Source: Bacillota bacterium (GTDB taxonomy: Bacteria > Bacillota > Clostridia > Lachnospirales > Lachnospiraceae). From it: 64,000 nucleotides of DNA. The stretch spans positions 100,263 through 164,262 of the forward strand of contig JAEXNR010000005.1 of assembly GCA_023439505.1 (NCBI GenBank). Direction: 5' to 3'. Below the pieces are notes generated by a model, which did no database searches, was not told the DNA's origin, and was given only the letters and a program-made list of their open reading frames with translations. Positions within the stretch are counted from its first letter, which is position 1; each line of letters starts with the position of its first letter. The position numbers and the translations under genes were made by a program. Of the stretch, positions 35,553-43,509 are shown piece by piece.

Positions 35553-35807
35553 TTGAACTTATTAGGATTTCTAATTCTATCGATCATAAATGATCAGAAT
35601 GCAATCGGCAAGTTAAGAGGTATGACAGTAAAGGATATTGCTGATTCTGAGAATTTAGATTGCATGGATAATACGATATATGAGCAATTAAAGCAGTTCA
35701 TTGACGTGGGATATATCGCCCAGGGTGTAAAAGATGGACACGCTAATACATACTACATTACCGATTCCGGTAAAGAATTTTTAAGTAAGGAAAGATCGGC
35801 CTCATGA
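35553..35807 (+). CDS. TubR-like winged-helix protein
   Basis: 84 residues with a winged-helix pattern: a helix (VKDIADSENL), a recognition helix (NTIYEQLKQFIDVGYI) and a wing with NTYYITDSGKEFL. The start is TTG 35553 after AGGGGTGAT. The stop TGA overlaps an ATG (ATGA, 35804-35807) that opens a TubZ/FtsZ-like frame, so the two were translationally coupled. With the iterons upstream, TubR is the best interpretation. Other MarR/PadR-like regulators are possible. Confidence 0.6.
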   Translation: MNLLGFLILSIINDQNAIGKLRGMTVKDIADSENLDCMDNTIYEQLKQFIDVGYIAQGVKDGHANTYYITDSGKEFLSKERSAS

Positions 35808-36204
35808 AAAAAAGATAGGTTTTTTGGCGATTGGTCAGGCAGGAGGAAACATCGGAAGACTGCTTGAGGAAAAAGGGTTTACAGTCCTGTTTATCAATAC
35901 TTCCAAAGAGGATCTGGATACTTTGGATAACTCAAAGTTTAAATACCAATGTGACATTTGTGGATTTGGTATTCATCTTGAAAAACGGCCGCACAGATTT
36001 GACCGTCTGAGAAAAGAGGATGAAAAAGCCTGGTATTTTTGGATGTATGAAGTTTGCATTGATGAAGAAACAGGTGAACATTACGGATGGGGAAGGGTAC
36101 TGGATCACATAGGGGTTAAATGGGAAGATGATTGGAGTAAAAGACCTAAGCAAGTAACAATGGATGAATATCTTTCATCGTTTTTAAAAGTAAGTAATTT
36201 ATAA
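35804..36204 (+). pseudogene. Truncated, frameshifted TubZ/FtsZ-like gene fused to an unrelated tail
   Basis: From ATG 35804 the frame is ATG-AAA-AAA-AGA-TAG, with seven A residues. One more A would open KKIGFLAIGQAGGNIGRLL and VLFINTSKEDLDTL, the first beta strand, nucleotide loop and second strand of tubulin-like GTPases. About 46 residues in, the similarity stops and an unrelated stretch follows (CDICGFGIHLEKRPHRF, then CIDEETGEHYGWGRVLDH) up to TAA 36204. The GTPase lacks its GGGTGSG T4 loop and cannot polymerise. An internal TTG at 35824 could still produce a 126-residue product. Confidence 0.65.
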
Positions 36205-36222
36205 GTTTGAAATTATAAAAGA

Positions 36223-36244
36223 AGCTGCCTCATAAGAGGCAGCT
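36223..36244. terminator. Bidirectional terminator hairpin
   Basis: AGCTGCCTC (36223-36231) and GAGGCAGCT (36236-36244) form a perfect 9-bp stem between two convergent genes. Confidence 0.65.
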
Positions 36245-36249
36245 AATAA

Positions 36250-36726
36250 TTAATAAAACCATTGTACGTCGTACGTACTGATTTTTGCAGTATTGTACTG
36301 TGGTTGAGTTATGGATGTTAATTGAATTATATAGCTACAGGCATAATCTACTGCTGGTATGTATGATCCGAAAATATTCGGTGCACCATCACTGTTATAG
36401 ACTATTTGAGAGCTATTGTTACCAATTCGATAAACTCGGCACTGAAAAACACCACTTACATACACACTAAACGTAAAATCTTGACCGGCTGGAGTGTAAA
36501 AATGAGGTTGTCCAGTAGTTGTATCAGTTAATGTAACAGTCTGTGATGTTAAAAGATCTAGTGGCTCAGGTTGATATTGCCACATCCTATATGTCCATCC
36601 TGAACCAGATGTTGACAGTAATAGAGTTGGCTGTGATGTTGTAGATGCCAATGCAGAGGCAGAAGGCATAATGAGTAACATTGTGACACAAGCTAAGATG
36701 ACAATTTTCCTTAAAATACTTTTCAT
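36250..36726 (-). CDS. Small secreted hypothetical protein
   Basis: 158 residues. A strong signal peptide (KIVILACVTMLLIMPSASALA) is followed by a Ser/Thr/Tyr-rich beta-type domain (SGSGWTYRMWQYQPEPLDLL to QYNTAKISTYDVQWFY). There are no Cys residues in the mature part and no known motif. It is probably exported cargo. Start ATG 36726 follows AAGGTGG. Confidence 0.6.
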   Translation of the reverse strand: MKSILRKIVILACVTMLLIMPSASALASTTSQPTLLLSTSGSGWTYRMWQYQPEPLDLLTSQTVTLTDTTTGQPHFYTPAGQDFTFSVYVSGVFQCRVYRIGNNSSQIVYNSDGAPNIFGSYIPAVDYACSYIIQLTSITQPQYNTAKISTYDVQWFY

Positions 36727-37082
36727 AAGTAAGGACCACCTTTCTGTATTTGATTACATAATTATACATCAATTTACTGGATATTACAATATAAATTTCT
36801 AAATTAAGGAAATTGTAAGGTGTTAAGAAAATATTAAGTCGAAAGAAATATTGTATGGGCTGAAAACACCATAAGTGATTCGATTCAAGTGGAGCATGGA
36901 AGAATGAGACTATGAGCCAGATGTCACTGTATCTAAATGAATCATTGAAGATAATCCCTTTATTAGGGTGCTTTCGTAATATTCAATGCATATAAATATA
37001 CCTTACATTTTTAGAATAACATATCATATGATTATCAATCCGGCGGATTGCTATCGTCGAAGTTGAATAATACGGAGGAATA
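36727..37082. other. 356-base non-coding stretch
   Basis: AT-rich DNA between the divergent secreted-protein gene and the next small gene. I see no gene, strong hairpin or convincing promoter pair; a short imperfect palindrome AATCCGGCGGATTG lies at about 37037-37050. Confidence 0.4.
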
Positions 37083-37352
37083 ATGAAAATCGCTGATATA
37101 AGAAATTTTGTAAATAAAAATTATAAACTAGGTCAAATTGTGAAGTTAAAGATAAATGACAATGATAGGCATGGGAAAGAAAAGATATCTGTCAAAATTC
37201 TTGGCTTCTATTCGGAGCATGTACTGCTGGAACATAACGGATATATAGAGAGTTTCAGATATTGGGACTTCATAAGAATGACCACAGGAATTGAAAAGCA
37301 GAAAACCCAACACAGGAAAGCAGGATTTCATAAGAATAGTGTTGCCTCATGA
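37083..37352 (+). CDS. Small hypothetical protein
   Basis: 89 residues (MKIADIRNFVNKNYKLGQIV to NSVAS). SH3-like beta pattern in VKLKINDNDRHGKEKISVKI and FYSEHVLLEHNGYIESFRYWD suggests a small nucleic-acid or protein-binding fold. GGAGGA precedes the ATG by four bases. A hairpin AAGGGCT/AGCCCTT just downstream (about 37366-37382) terminates it. Not recognised. Confidence 0.55.
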   Translation: MKIADIRNFVNKNYKLGQIVKLKINDNDRHGKEKISVKILGFYSEHVLLEHNGYIESFRYWDFIRMTTGIEKQKTQHRKAGFHKNSVAS

Positions 37353-37417
37353 TTAAAAAAAGAAAAGGGCTATAAGCCCTTCCCTCTAAATACTAACCAG
37401 TCATTAGTAATTGTAAC

Positions 37418-37468
37418 ATATTGAATATGCTACATCAAGGGGGAATTTTACAGCTACTGGACTTACTC
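37418..37468 (+). repeat. Left copy of the 51-bp direct repeat flanking the insertion sequence
   Basis: Identical to 39442-39492; both start ATATTGAATATGCTACATCA. The following six bases match with one difference. The right copy is part of the tail-protein reading frame, while the left copy is preceded by stop codons in that frame. Confidence 0.8.
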
Positions 37469-37470
37469 CA

Positions 37471-39440
37471 CTGTTTTGCAGTTACTTATTGCTTAGTTTA
37501 GCCTGAACCCATTGATTTCACTGGGATTCAGGCATAAATTTTTTTGTTTTATTGTCATATTTATATGGCGTTCTATGGTGTATTATGGTATAATAGGTAT
37601 TATAACTGATTGGAGTGTTGTACCGTGCATTTAAAGAAAACGCCTAACTCAAACGGAAGGATTCGTCTTTCAATCGTTGATTCATACTATGATAAAGTAA
37701 ATAAGACATCTCGCCAAAAAACAATAGAGTCAATTGGCTTCCTTGATGAACTTGAAAAGCAATACGATGATCCAATTGCACATTTCGAGAAACGTGTAGA
37801 GCAGCTTAAAATTGAGAAATCAGAAAAGAATTCTTCTCTTGTGTTTCATTTTTCCCCGAAAGAAAAGCTTAAAAAAAATGCTTGCCTTCGCAAAAATACT
37901 GGTTATGCTGCCGCAAGTTCCATCTATCACACACTAGGTATTCATACCTTTCTTATAAACCGACAGCGTCACGCTAAGATGGAGTACAATGCTAATCACA
38001 TCATGGAACTACTTGTTTACAATCGCCTCCTTTATCCATCTTCAAAAAAGAAAGCTTTTGAAAACAGAGAAATGTTCTTCGAAAAAGACGAATATTCCCT
38101 TGATGATGTCTATAGGTTTCTGACCTTCCTTAGCAAGTATGAAGCAGATCTTCAAGTGTGGCTCAACCAAAAGGTTAAGGAAAACTATGGTCGTGATACA
38201 AGCCTTATTTATTATGATGTAACCAACTATTATTTCGAGACAGATACTGTCACAGATTTCAAAAGAAAAGGCGTTTCAAAAGAGCATCGTCCGAATCCAA
38301 TTGTACAGATGGGTCTTTTCATGGATAATAATGGTCTTCCCATTACATATGAACTTTTTTCTGGAAACACCAATGATTGCCTGACCTACAGACCAAACTT
38401 TAGCAGAATCAAAAAGGAGTATGAACTAGGACGTGTAATCGCTGTTGCTGATAAAGGCATGACTACCGGAGATAACATCTGGTTTACAACGCACACCCCT
38501 GACAAAGATGGCTATGTATTCAGCATGTCTGTTAGAGGTGCAGACAAAGAATTAAAGGATTATGTTCTGAAAGATGAAGGTTACGAATGGCTTGGAACCG
38601 AATACAAAAGAAAGTCTAGGCTATATCCTCGGACGATCCAGGTAACCACCAATACTGGTAAAAAACTAAAAAAAGTAGTTCATGAGAAACAGGTTATCTT
38701 CTACAGCGAAAAATATGACAAACGAGCCAAGGCTGATCGTGCTGGCGCACTAGCTAAAGCTCAAGACATGGCAAGGAATCCTGGGAAATATACGCAAGCC
38801 ACCTCATATGGGGCAAGCAAGTATATAAAAAAAGTGGATTTCGATAAAGACACTGGTGAGATTTTAAAAACTAGTTCGATTCTTGAAATCGACGAAAATA
38901 AACTTCATGAGGAAGAAGCTCTCGATGGGTATTACGTATTGATCACAAGTGAATACAAAGAAAGTGACGATCGAATCATTGACATTTATCGAGGATTATG
39001 GCAGATAGAAGAATCCTTTAAAATCACGAAAAGTGAATTAGAGGCACGACCTGTTTTTGTTTCCAGAGAAGATCATATCCACGCTCACTTCCTAACATGC
39101 TTTGTTGCATTACTAATTACGCGAATTCTACAAATGCAAACAAACCATGAATTCAGCATCGGATCTCTTTTAGAAAGCATGAGTAAAGCGGAGTGCACAT
39201 ATCTTCAACAGAACTATTATCTCTGCGATTACTATGATGATGTTCTTGAAAAACTTGAGCAAGTTTATGGCATTCCATACTCAAATAAGATTATGTCGCT
39301 TGGTGAAATAAAATTTTTTTTAGCACACACTAAAAAAGGCAAAAGAACACTATGACTTTTTGACAATATGACAAGCCCCCAATCCCGTGTATATGCTGGG
39401 ATCGAGGGCGTTTTTATCTCTGTTTTGTTGCAAAAGTCAG
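37471..39440 (+). mobile_element. IS1634-family insertion sequence
   Basis: About 1,970 bases with a transposase gene, bounded by weakly conserved inverted ends (CTGTTTTGCA on the left and, reversed, CTGACTTTTGCA on the right). It lies precisely between the two copies of a 51-base repeat. The IS1634/IS1549 group is known for long, variable target duplications. Confidence 0.72.
37625..39355 (+). CDS. IS1634-family transposase
   Basis: About 576 residues, intact. A DDE-type transposase with the family's conserved stretches: LIYYDVTNYYFETD (first Asp), VIAVADKGMTTGDNIWF (second Asp) and a C-terminal IVDIYRGLWQIEESFKITKSELEARPVF-like block (third acidic residue in YRGLWQIEESF). GTG 37625 is the likely start after GGAGTG; a TTG at 37610 is in the same frame. 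A hairpin with GGGATCGAGGGCG downstream may terminate it. It is about 25-30% similar by eye to the second element at the window's right end, so they are different IS. Confidence 0.9.
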   Translation: MHLKKTPNSNGRIRLSIVDSYYDKVNKTSRQKTIESIGFLDELEKQYDDPIAHFEKRVEQLKIEKSEKNSSLVFHFSPKEKLKKNACLRKNTGYAAASSIYHTLGIHTFLINRQRHAKMEYNANHIMELLVYNRLLYPSSKKKAFENREMFFEKDEYSLDDVYRFLTFLSKYEADLQVWLNQKVKENYGRDTSLIYYDVTNYYFETDTVTDFKRKGVSKEHRPNPIVQMGLFMDNNGLPITYELFSGNTNDCLTYRPNFSRIKKEYELGRVIAVADKGMTTGDNIWFTTHTPDKDGYVFSMSVRGADKELKDYVLKDEGYEWLGTEYKRKSRLYPRTIQVTTNTGKKLKKVVHEKQVIFYSEKYDKRAKADRAGALAKAQDMARNPGKYTQATSYGASKYIKKVDFDKDTGEILKTSSILEIDENKLHEEEALDGYYVLITSEYKESDDRIIDIYRGLWQIEESFKITKSELEARPVFVSREDHIHAHFLTCFVALLITRILQMQTNHEFSIGSLLESMSKAECTYLQQNYYLCDYYDDVLEKLEQVYGIPYSNKIMSLGEIKFFLAHTKKGKRTL

Positions 39441-40469
39441 GATATTGAATATGCTACATCAAGGGGGAATTTTACAGCTACTGGACTTACTCTACTGTAT
39501 GCCGATAATTCTAACTCAAATAATTTTATGGCAATACAAAACACAGCATATACGCTAAGTTTAAATAATCATGTATCGTCATCGCTCGTTCGTTTCTATG
39601 TTAGACGAGATAGCGATGATACTAAATCAATTGATGCTACATGCACGCTATTAAACAGGGCAGTAACAGTTACACCAGGGGCGCCATATATAGCTAATAG
39701 ATGTTTCATTTATATTTCAGCTGGAGCAACATTATCTAATTTTACATTAAGACCTCAACTTGAACTTGGATCAACTGTTACAACATATGAATTACCAAAA
39801 TCCAACAAACTCACAGTTTCCGGATTGCCGATGAATAGCCTTCTTAATGGCGTTTGGGATGAGATAGTAAGAAATACCGACGGATCGTATAAGCATATAC
39901 AGAGAGAGTATAGTAGCAAATATATTGGCAATGAGCCCTGGTCTTTTAGAAACAATGGTGATGGTAATACGACTGTGTCATTTACACTTACTGGGCAAGG
40001 CACGATGAGTAGTTCGGTAGCAAATTTTAGTGCAGATAATAGTAGATGCTCTCATTTCAAATCTGAATTATCGTCATCTAATGGTATAATTGGGTACAAT
40101 AATGGTGCTGGTACCACGGGAGAAATATTTTTTGAAGTGCCAAGAAGTATTTTAACAGGCTTTTCCGATGTATTAACAAATACGCAAAAAACACAGTTAT
40201 GGAAGGATTATCTATCAACTCAAAACGCTACAGGTACTCCGGTACATTTACAGGCTCCTTTGGCTGCCCCCGTTGAAACGCCCCTTCCAAGCTCATATAA
40301 ACTCACATCCTACAAAGGTGTAACCAATGTCTTTACCACAGCACCAGTACAGCCTGTATTGACAGCAGATTTTAAAAGCAGGTTGAAAAATACATATGAA
40401 GTGTTAATACAAAAAATAATGGCATTAACAAATGCAATCATAACAATGGGAGGGACAATCAATGTTTGA
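39387..40469 (+). CDS. Phage tail/baseplate-type protein, 5' truncated
   Basis: The open frame encodes 360 residues, but the first 18 come from insertion-sequence DNA. Real similarity starts at IEYATSRGNFTATGLTLLYAD. The content is beta-rich and Thr/Ser/Asn-rich, with the phrase FTLRPQLELGSTVTTYELPKS typical of carbohydrate-binding or receptor-binding phage tail proteins. A C-terminal helical stretch (KNTYEVLIQKIMALTNAIIT) follows. The first usable internal start would be ATG 39528. All upstream tail genes are missing, so the product is probably non-functional as a virion part. Confidence 0.62.
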   Translation: MYMLGSRAFLSLFCCKSQDIEYATSRGNFTATGLTLLYADNSNSNNFMAIQNTAYTLSLNNHVSSSLVRFYVRRDSDDTKSIDATCTLLNRAVTVTPGAPYIANRCFIYISAGATLSNFTLRPQLELGSTVTTYELPKSNKLTVSGLPMNSLLNGVWDEIVRNTDGSYKHIQREYSSKYIGNEPWSFRNNGDGNTTVSFTLTGQGTMSSSVANFSADNSRCSHFKSELSSSNGIIGYNNGAGTTGEIFFEVPRSILTGFSDVLTNTQKTQLWKDYLSTQNATGTPVHLQAPLAAPVETPLPSSYKLTSYKGVTNVFTTAPVQPVLTADFKSRLKNTYEVLIQKIMALTNAIITMGGTINV

Positions 40470-40755
40470 TATCAGGGGATTTATTAAAGAAAACCTTGTC
40501 GACGGAGTAAGGAACGGCGCATTTGCCAAGGAATATGCCAACATATTATCGGTCAATTACTTAAGCAAGGGTATGATTATTATAGAGGATGTAGAAGAAA
40601 TATCTTCTGGTATAGAAGCAGTCCTTGCAGAGCAGGAAGCATTAAGGCAACAGGATAATATACCGGTGGAGTACCAGGAGGGACAACCTGAGGAAGATTT
40701 TACTGAAATTAATTCTATAGAATATAATCCGGATAATATGGGACCAGAAGAATAA
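40462..40755 (+). CDS. Small phage late protein
   Basis: 97 residues (MFDIRGFIKENLVDGVRNGA to DNMGPEE). It overlaps the tail-protein gene by eight bases. Its position between tail protein and holin and its acidic C-terminus fit small late proteins of clostridial phages, but no family was recognised. A weak hairpin GGAGCC/GGGCTTC follows at about 40781-40797. Confidence 0.55.
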   Translation: MFDIRGFIKENLVDGVRNGAFAKEYANILSVNYLSKGMIIIEDVEEISSGIEAVLAEQEALRQQDNIPVEYQEGQPEEDFTEINSIEYNPDNMGPEE

Positions 40756-40826
40756 GATCCAGATGAGTATTAAAATTAGGAGCCTAAGGGCTTCTTTTTA
40801 TATTAAAAGAAAGAAGGGTAAATCAA

Positions 40827-41288
40827 ATGAATAAGATTAAAGTATTATTTACAGCAGTTTTTTCCTCACTGGCCGGATGGCTTGGCATACTTGCGATACC
40901 TATGTTAATCCTGATATTAAGTAATCTCATTGATTATGGAACAGGTTTGACTGCTGCAAAATACAGAAATGAGGTAGTAAGCAGCTACAAAGGCTTCAGG
41001 GGAATAGCAAAGAAAATCTGCATGTGGCTCTTAGTTGCGGTTGGAGGGATGATTGATCAGCTGCTAATTTATGCCGGTAAAACAATAGGAGTTACATTGC
41101 CTATTACATTTCTGGTAGCTTGCATTGTTGCCGTATGGCTCATTTGCAATGAAATAATAAGCATCCTCGAAAACATAGTAGACATCGGGGTAGAGCTGCC
41201 CCCGTTCTTAGCACCACTGGTTAAAAACATAAAAAAGCAGGTAGAGGATAAAGCAGCTATAAAAGGAGGTCAAACGGATGAAGATTAA
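40827..41288 (+). CDS. Phage holin (toxin secretion/phage lysis holin family)
   Basis: 153 residues with about three or four hydrophobic helices (LAIPMLILILSNLIDYGTGL, then ICMWLLVAVGGMIDQLLIYA, ITFLVACIVAVWLICNEIIS). SNLIDYGTGLTAAKYRNEVVSSYKGFRG is the characteristic region of the Cph1/TcdE-type holins. It forms lesions in the membrane so that the endolysin can reach the wall. It overlaps the amidase gene by 11 bases, the usual lysis cassette. Confidence 0.88.
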   Translation: MNKIKVLFTAVFSSLAGWLGILAIPMLILILSNLIDYGTGLTAAKYRNEVVSSYKGFRGIAKKICMWLLVAVGGMIDQLLIYAGKTIGVTLPITFLVACIVAVWLICNEIISILENIVDIGVELPPFLAPLVKNIKKQVEDKAAIKGGQTDED

Positions 41289-42186
41289 TGTAGATGCAGG
41301 TCATGGAAGCAATACGGCTGGTAAACGTACACCGCCGATGCCATATGATATTACAGTAAGTGATAAAACAACGATTAAAAAAGGTGAGCAATTCCGGGAG
41401 CATATAGCAAATGTCGGAGTTGCTAATTTTTTATTAACAGAGTTAAAACGCTGCGGGTTTGAAACAATGTTTACCGGATTCAATGATATAAATGCTTTTG
41501 ATGATTCTGATACTCCACTATCTGATCGGCAGGTAGCTATTGCGAAAGGAAATTGTGATTACAGTATCTCCATACATTTTAATGCCTACGGAGATGGAGC
41601 AACCTTTAACACAGCTGAGGGTGTTGGAATTTATATACATGACAAATACATAAACCAGTCAGACAAACTGGCCCAGGTAATATTGAAGCATCTAGCCGGA
41701 GGTACCAAGCAGGTAAACCGTGGAGTAACCAAAAATGCTCTTGCTATGTGTAATTGCAACAACATGGATGTAAAGGGAGCAATCCTGGTAGAGTGCGCTT
41801 TTATGACAAATCTAAAAGAAGCTACAGAAATGATGGCTTCAGAGAAGTTCTGGAAGGAATGTGCGCAGGAGATCTGTCAGGGTATTTGTGAATTTACCAG
41901 AATTAAATATGTTTCAGAGAAATCAGATACATATAAGCCAGCGAAGACAATTACACCTGAATCATCAAAAGCAGATGTCAAGTGGTTACAAAGCCGTATC
42001 AATTCTGTTCTTCCGGATCTTCCGGGATTGACACCGCTTGTTATTGATGGCGAATATGGACCCAGGACAAGAATAGCAGTCTTAATTTACTGGGAGCAGC
42101 TTGGTTGGGGAAAACACATGAATGATGATGGAAGGAGAGCAGGTAAAGCAACCAGAGAGGCATTAGCAGAAAGTAAAAAAGTATAA
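41278..42186 (+). CDS. Phage N-acetylmuramoyl-L-alanine amidase (endolysin)
   Basis: 302 residues. The Amidase_3 domain (residues 1-205) has zinc ligands in NVDAGHGSN (His9), a Glu/His pair in the middle and ISIHFNAYGDG (His near 100), and the catalytic Glu in AILVECAFMTN. The C-terminal domain (about 215-302: KADVKWLQSRINSVLP, then DGEYGPRTRIAVLIYW) is a peptidoglycan-binding PGB1-type domain. AAAGGAGG lies before the ATG. Cleaves the link between the muramyl sugar and the peptide. Confidence 0.9.
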   Translation: MKINVDAGHGSNTAGKRTPPMPYDITVSDKTTIKKGEQFREHIANVGVANFLLTELKRCGFETMFTGFNDINAFDDSDTPLSDRQVAIAKGNCDYSISIHFNAYGDGATFNTAEGVGIYIHDKYINQSDKLAQVILKHLAGGTKQVNRGVTKNALAMCNCNNMDVKGAILVECAFMTNLKEATEMMASEKFWKECAQEICQGICEFTRIKYVSEKSDTYKPAKTITPESSKADVKWLQSRINSVLPDLPGLTPLVIDGEYGPRTRIAVLIYWEQLGWGKHMNDDGRRAGKATREALAESKKV

Positions 42187-42210
42187 CAATACAATGAGAC
42201 AAATGTATTC

Positions 42211-42256
42211 ATGGGGTGGCAAAATAACTACAACGCAATATTTTTTGACACCCCAT
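42211..42256. terminator. Convergent stem-loop after the lysis cassette
   Basis: ATGGGGTG (42211-42218) and CACCCCAT (42249-42256) form a stem, with a TTTTTT tract inside the loop. It separates the convergent amidase and TIR-protein genes. Confidence 0.4.
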
Positions 42257-42276
42257 ACAATTTAAAATTAAAATTT

Positions 42277-43263
42277 TTAGAAATTAGTTATTTCAAGATT
42301 ACCTATTTCAAATACTCCAACTTCATCAAGATCATATTCATGAAAAACAAATACCAATTCACTTATATTTTTTGTCCTTTCTATTTCTTTACTGAGATAA
42401 TGCTTTAAGTCAATTTGAAATTCATTTGTATTATTGAAATTTAATTTTATGCGGTTAATTACTTCTTTATAATCATCTTTAAATTCAAGATCTGCTGAAC
42501 GGATAGTTGCTGAACATTTGGTTTGAAATTTTAAATAATAATTATTTGATACATATGAAGACCAATCACTATTAACAAAAATTGCGAACATAACATATTC
42601 GGGTATATTGTCTGTAAAATCTAATTTGATTTTTGTGCAGCTGTTAGCTTTATTATATGAAACAATATTTCTTTTATTCTGTGGATGGCCAAATTCTCCA
42701 CTGTTTAAAAGGTCAATAGGAATCACTTTTTTAAATCCTAGATTATAAACGTTTTCTACAAAAAAGGTTCTAGCATTTATAATTTCTAAATTATTATAAT
42801 TCTTTTTTATTATTGTTTGTATATCGGAAGTAATAGATATAATAGTACTTATTAATTCTTGCTTATTATCACAAATTAAATTTTTTGCATGGACCTGCTT
42901 AAATGGGAGGTTGTGTAATACATTATTAGATATGGTAAAAGGGGAAATATATATTATACATGGTCTAATACCAAGTGCCCAAGCAGCTCCCATTTCATAA
43001 AAGCAGTATTGGCTTTCAAGAAACTCTGGTGTTATTAAGAACAGTATAATTCCCTCAGTTCTTTTTAGAGCTTCTAATATTGTATTATTGAAATTATCAC
43101 TCATAGTAATTTGGTTATTGTTTTCCAGAGTACAGAAAATATCTTTCTTTTCAAAGCCTAACCCATCAATCAAATACGAATAAAAGATTGAGGCTAAATC
43201 ATTATTTAGTGATGAATGACTTAAAAAGATTTTAAATTGTGACTCGCTACTATTATCTTCCAT
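42277..43263 (-). CDS. TIR-domain protein near attR
   Basis: 328 residues. The TIR-like domain (residues 9-140) begins KIFLSHSSLNNDLASIFYSYL, has FCTLENN and IILFLITPEFLESQYCFYEMGAAW, where a Glu (YEMGAAW) is at the usual NADase position. The C-terminal 190 residues form an unrecognised beta-rich domain. Start 43263 follows AAGGAGG. Bacterial TIR proteins of mobile elements often destroy NAD+ during phage attack. As the last gene before attR in the opposite direction, it looks like a cargo or moron gene. Confidence 0.75.
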   Translation of the reverse strand: MEDNSSESQFKIFLSHSSLNNDLASIFYSYLIDGLGFEKKDIFCTLENNNQITMSDNFNNTILEALKRTEGIILFLITPEFLESQYCFYEMGAAWALGIRPCIIYISPFTISNNVLHNLPFKQVHAKNLICDNKQELISTIISITSDIQTIIKKNYNNLEIINARTFFVENVYNLGFKKVIPIDLLNSGEFGHPQNKRNIVSYNKANSCTKIKLDFTDNIPEYVMFAIFVNSDWSSYVSNNYYLKFQTKCSATIRSADLEFKDDYKEVINRIKLNFNNTNEFQIDLKHYLSKEIERTKNISELVFVFHEYDLDEVGVFEIGNLEITNF

Positions 43264-43483
43264 AATATAATCCTCCTTTGTACACACTATAGGATAATTA
43301 TAGCATAAAATGGTAATAAAATGCTATAGTTTTTACCGGATTAAGTAAATAATTTTAATTATAATCTATATTTAAAGTTAGAATAACGGAAAGGGATATT
43401 GTGATTTGTCACTAGCCCTTTTCTAACCATTTATGAATAGCAATTTTTAATCTCTATGAGAAAAAGCTAATAAGAATAAAAAT

Positions 43484-43509
43484 TATATGCAAATGCAATA
43501 TGGTGGACC
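43484..43509 (+). other. attR of the cotJC element
   Basis: Inverted arm TATATGCAAATGCAATA (43484-43500), then TGGTGGACC. The GGTGG at 43502-43506 is shared with attL. Circle formation would join 43505 to 23988 or nearby and produce an attP with two matched 17-base arms. Confidence 0.82.

Larger units (their letters stand above)
23984..43506 (+). mobile_element. Skin-like prophage-derived intervening element in cotJC (19.5 kb)
   Basis: Everything between the two cotJC halves. Sequence evidence: an exact in-frame cotJC reconstruction; matching att sites; a large serine recombinase gene near the left end; and phage genes inside (repressor, early region, tail-protein fragment, holin, amidase). 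Known parallels are the skin element in sigK of Bacillus subtilis and Clostridioides difficile and SPbeta in spsM, which are cut out in the mother cell by serine recombinases. The developmental timing here is inference. Head, packaging and most tail genes are missing, so the element is probably no longer a phage able to spread by itself. Confidence 0.88.

Noticed and set aside
42211..42408. Short plus-strand frame downstream of the amidase
   Set aside because: It lies opposite the 3' end of the TIR gene and runs through the terminator hairpin; it lacks a ribosome binding site.
23978..43509. Plain deletion or assembly misjoin explaining the split cotJC
   Set aside because: The join is exact to the codon, both halves have matching att sequences with inverted arms, and an integrase and phage genes lie between them. 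This is not expected from a misassembly.
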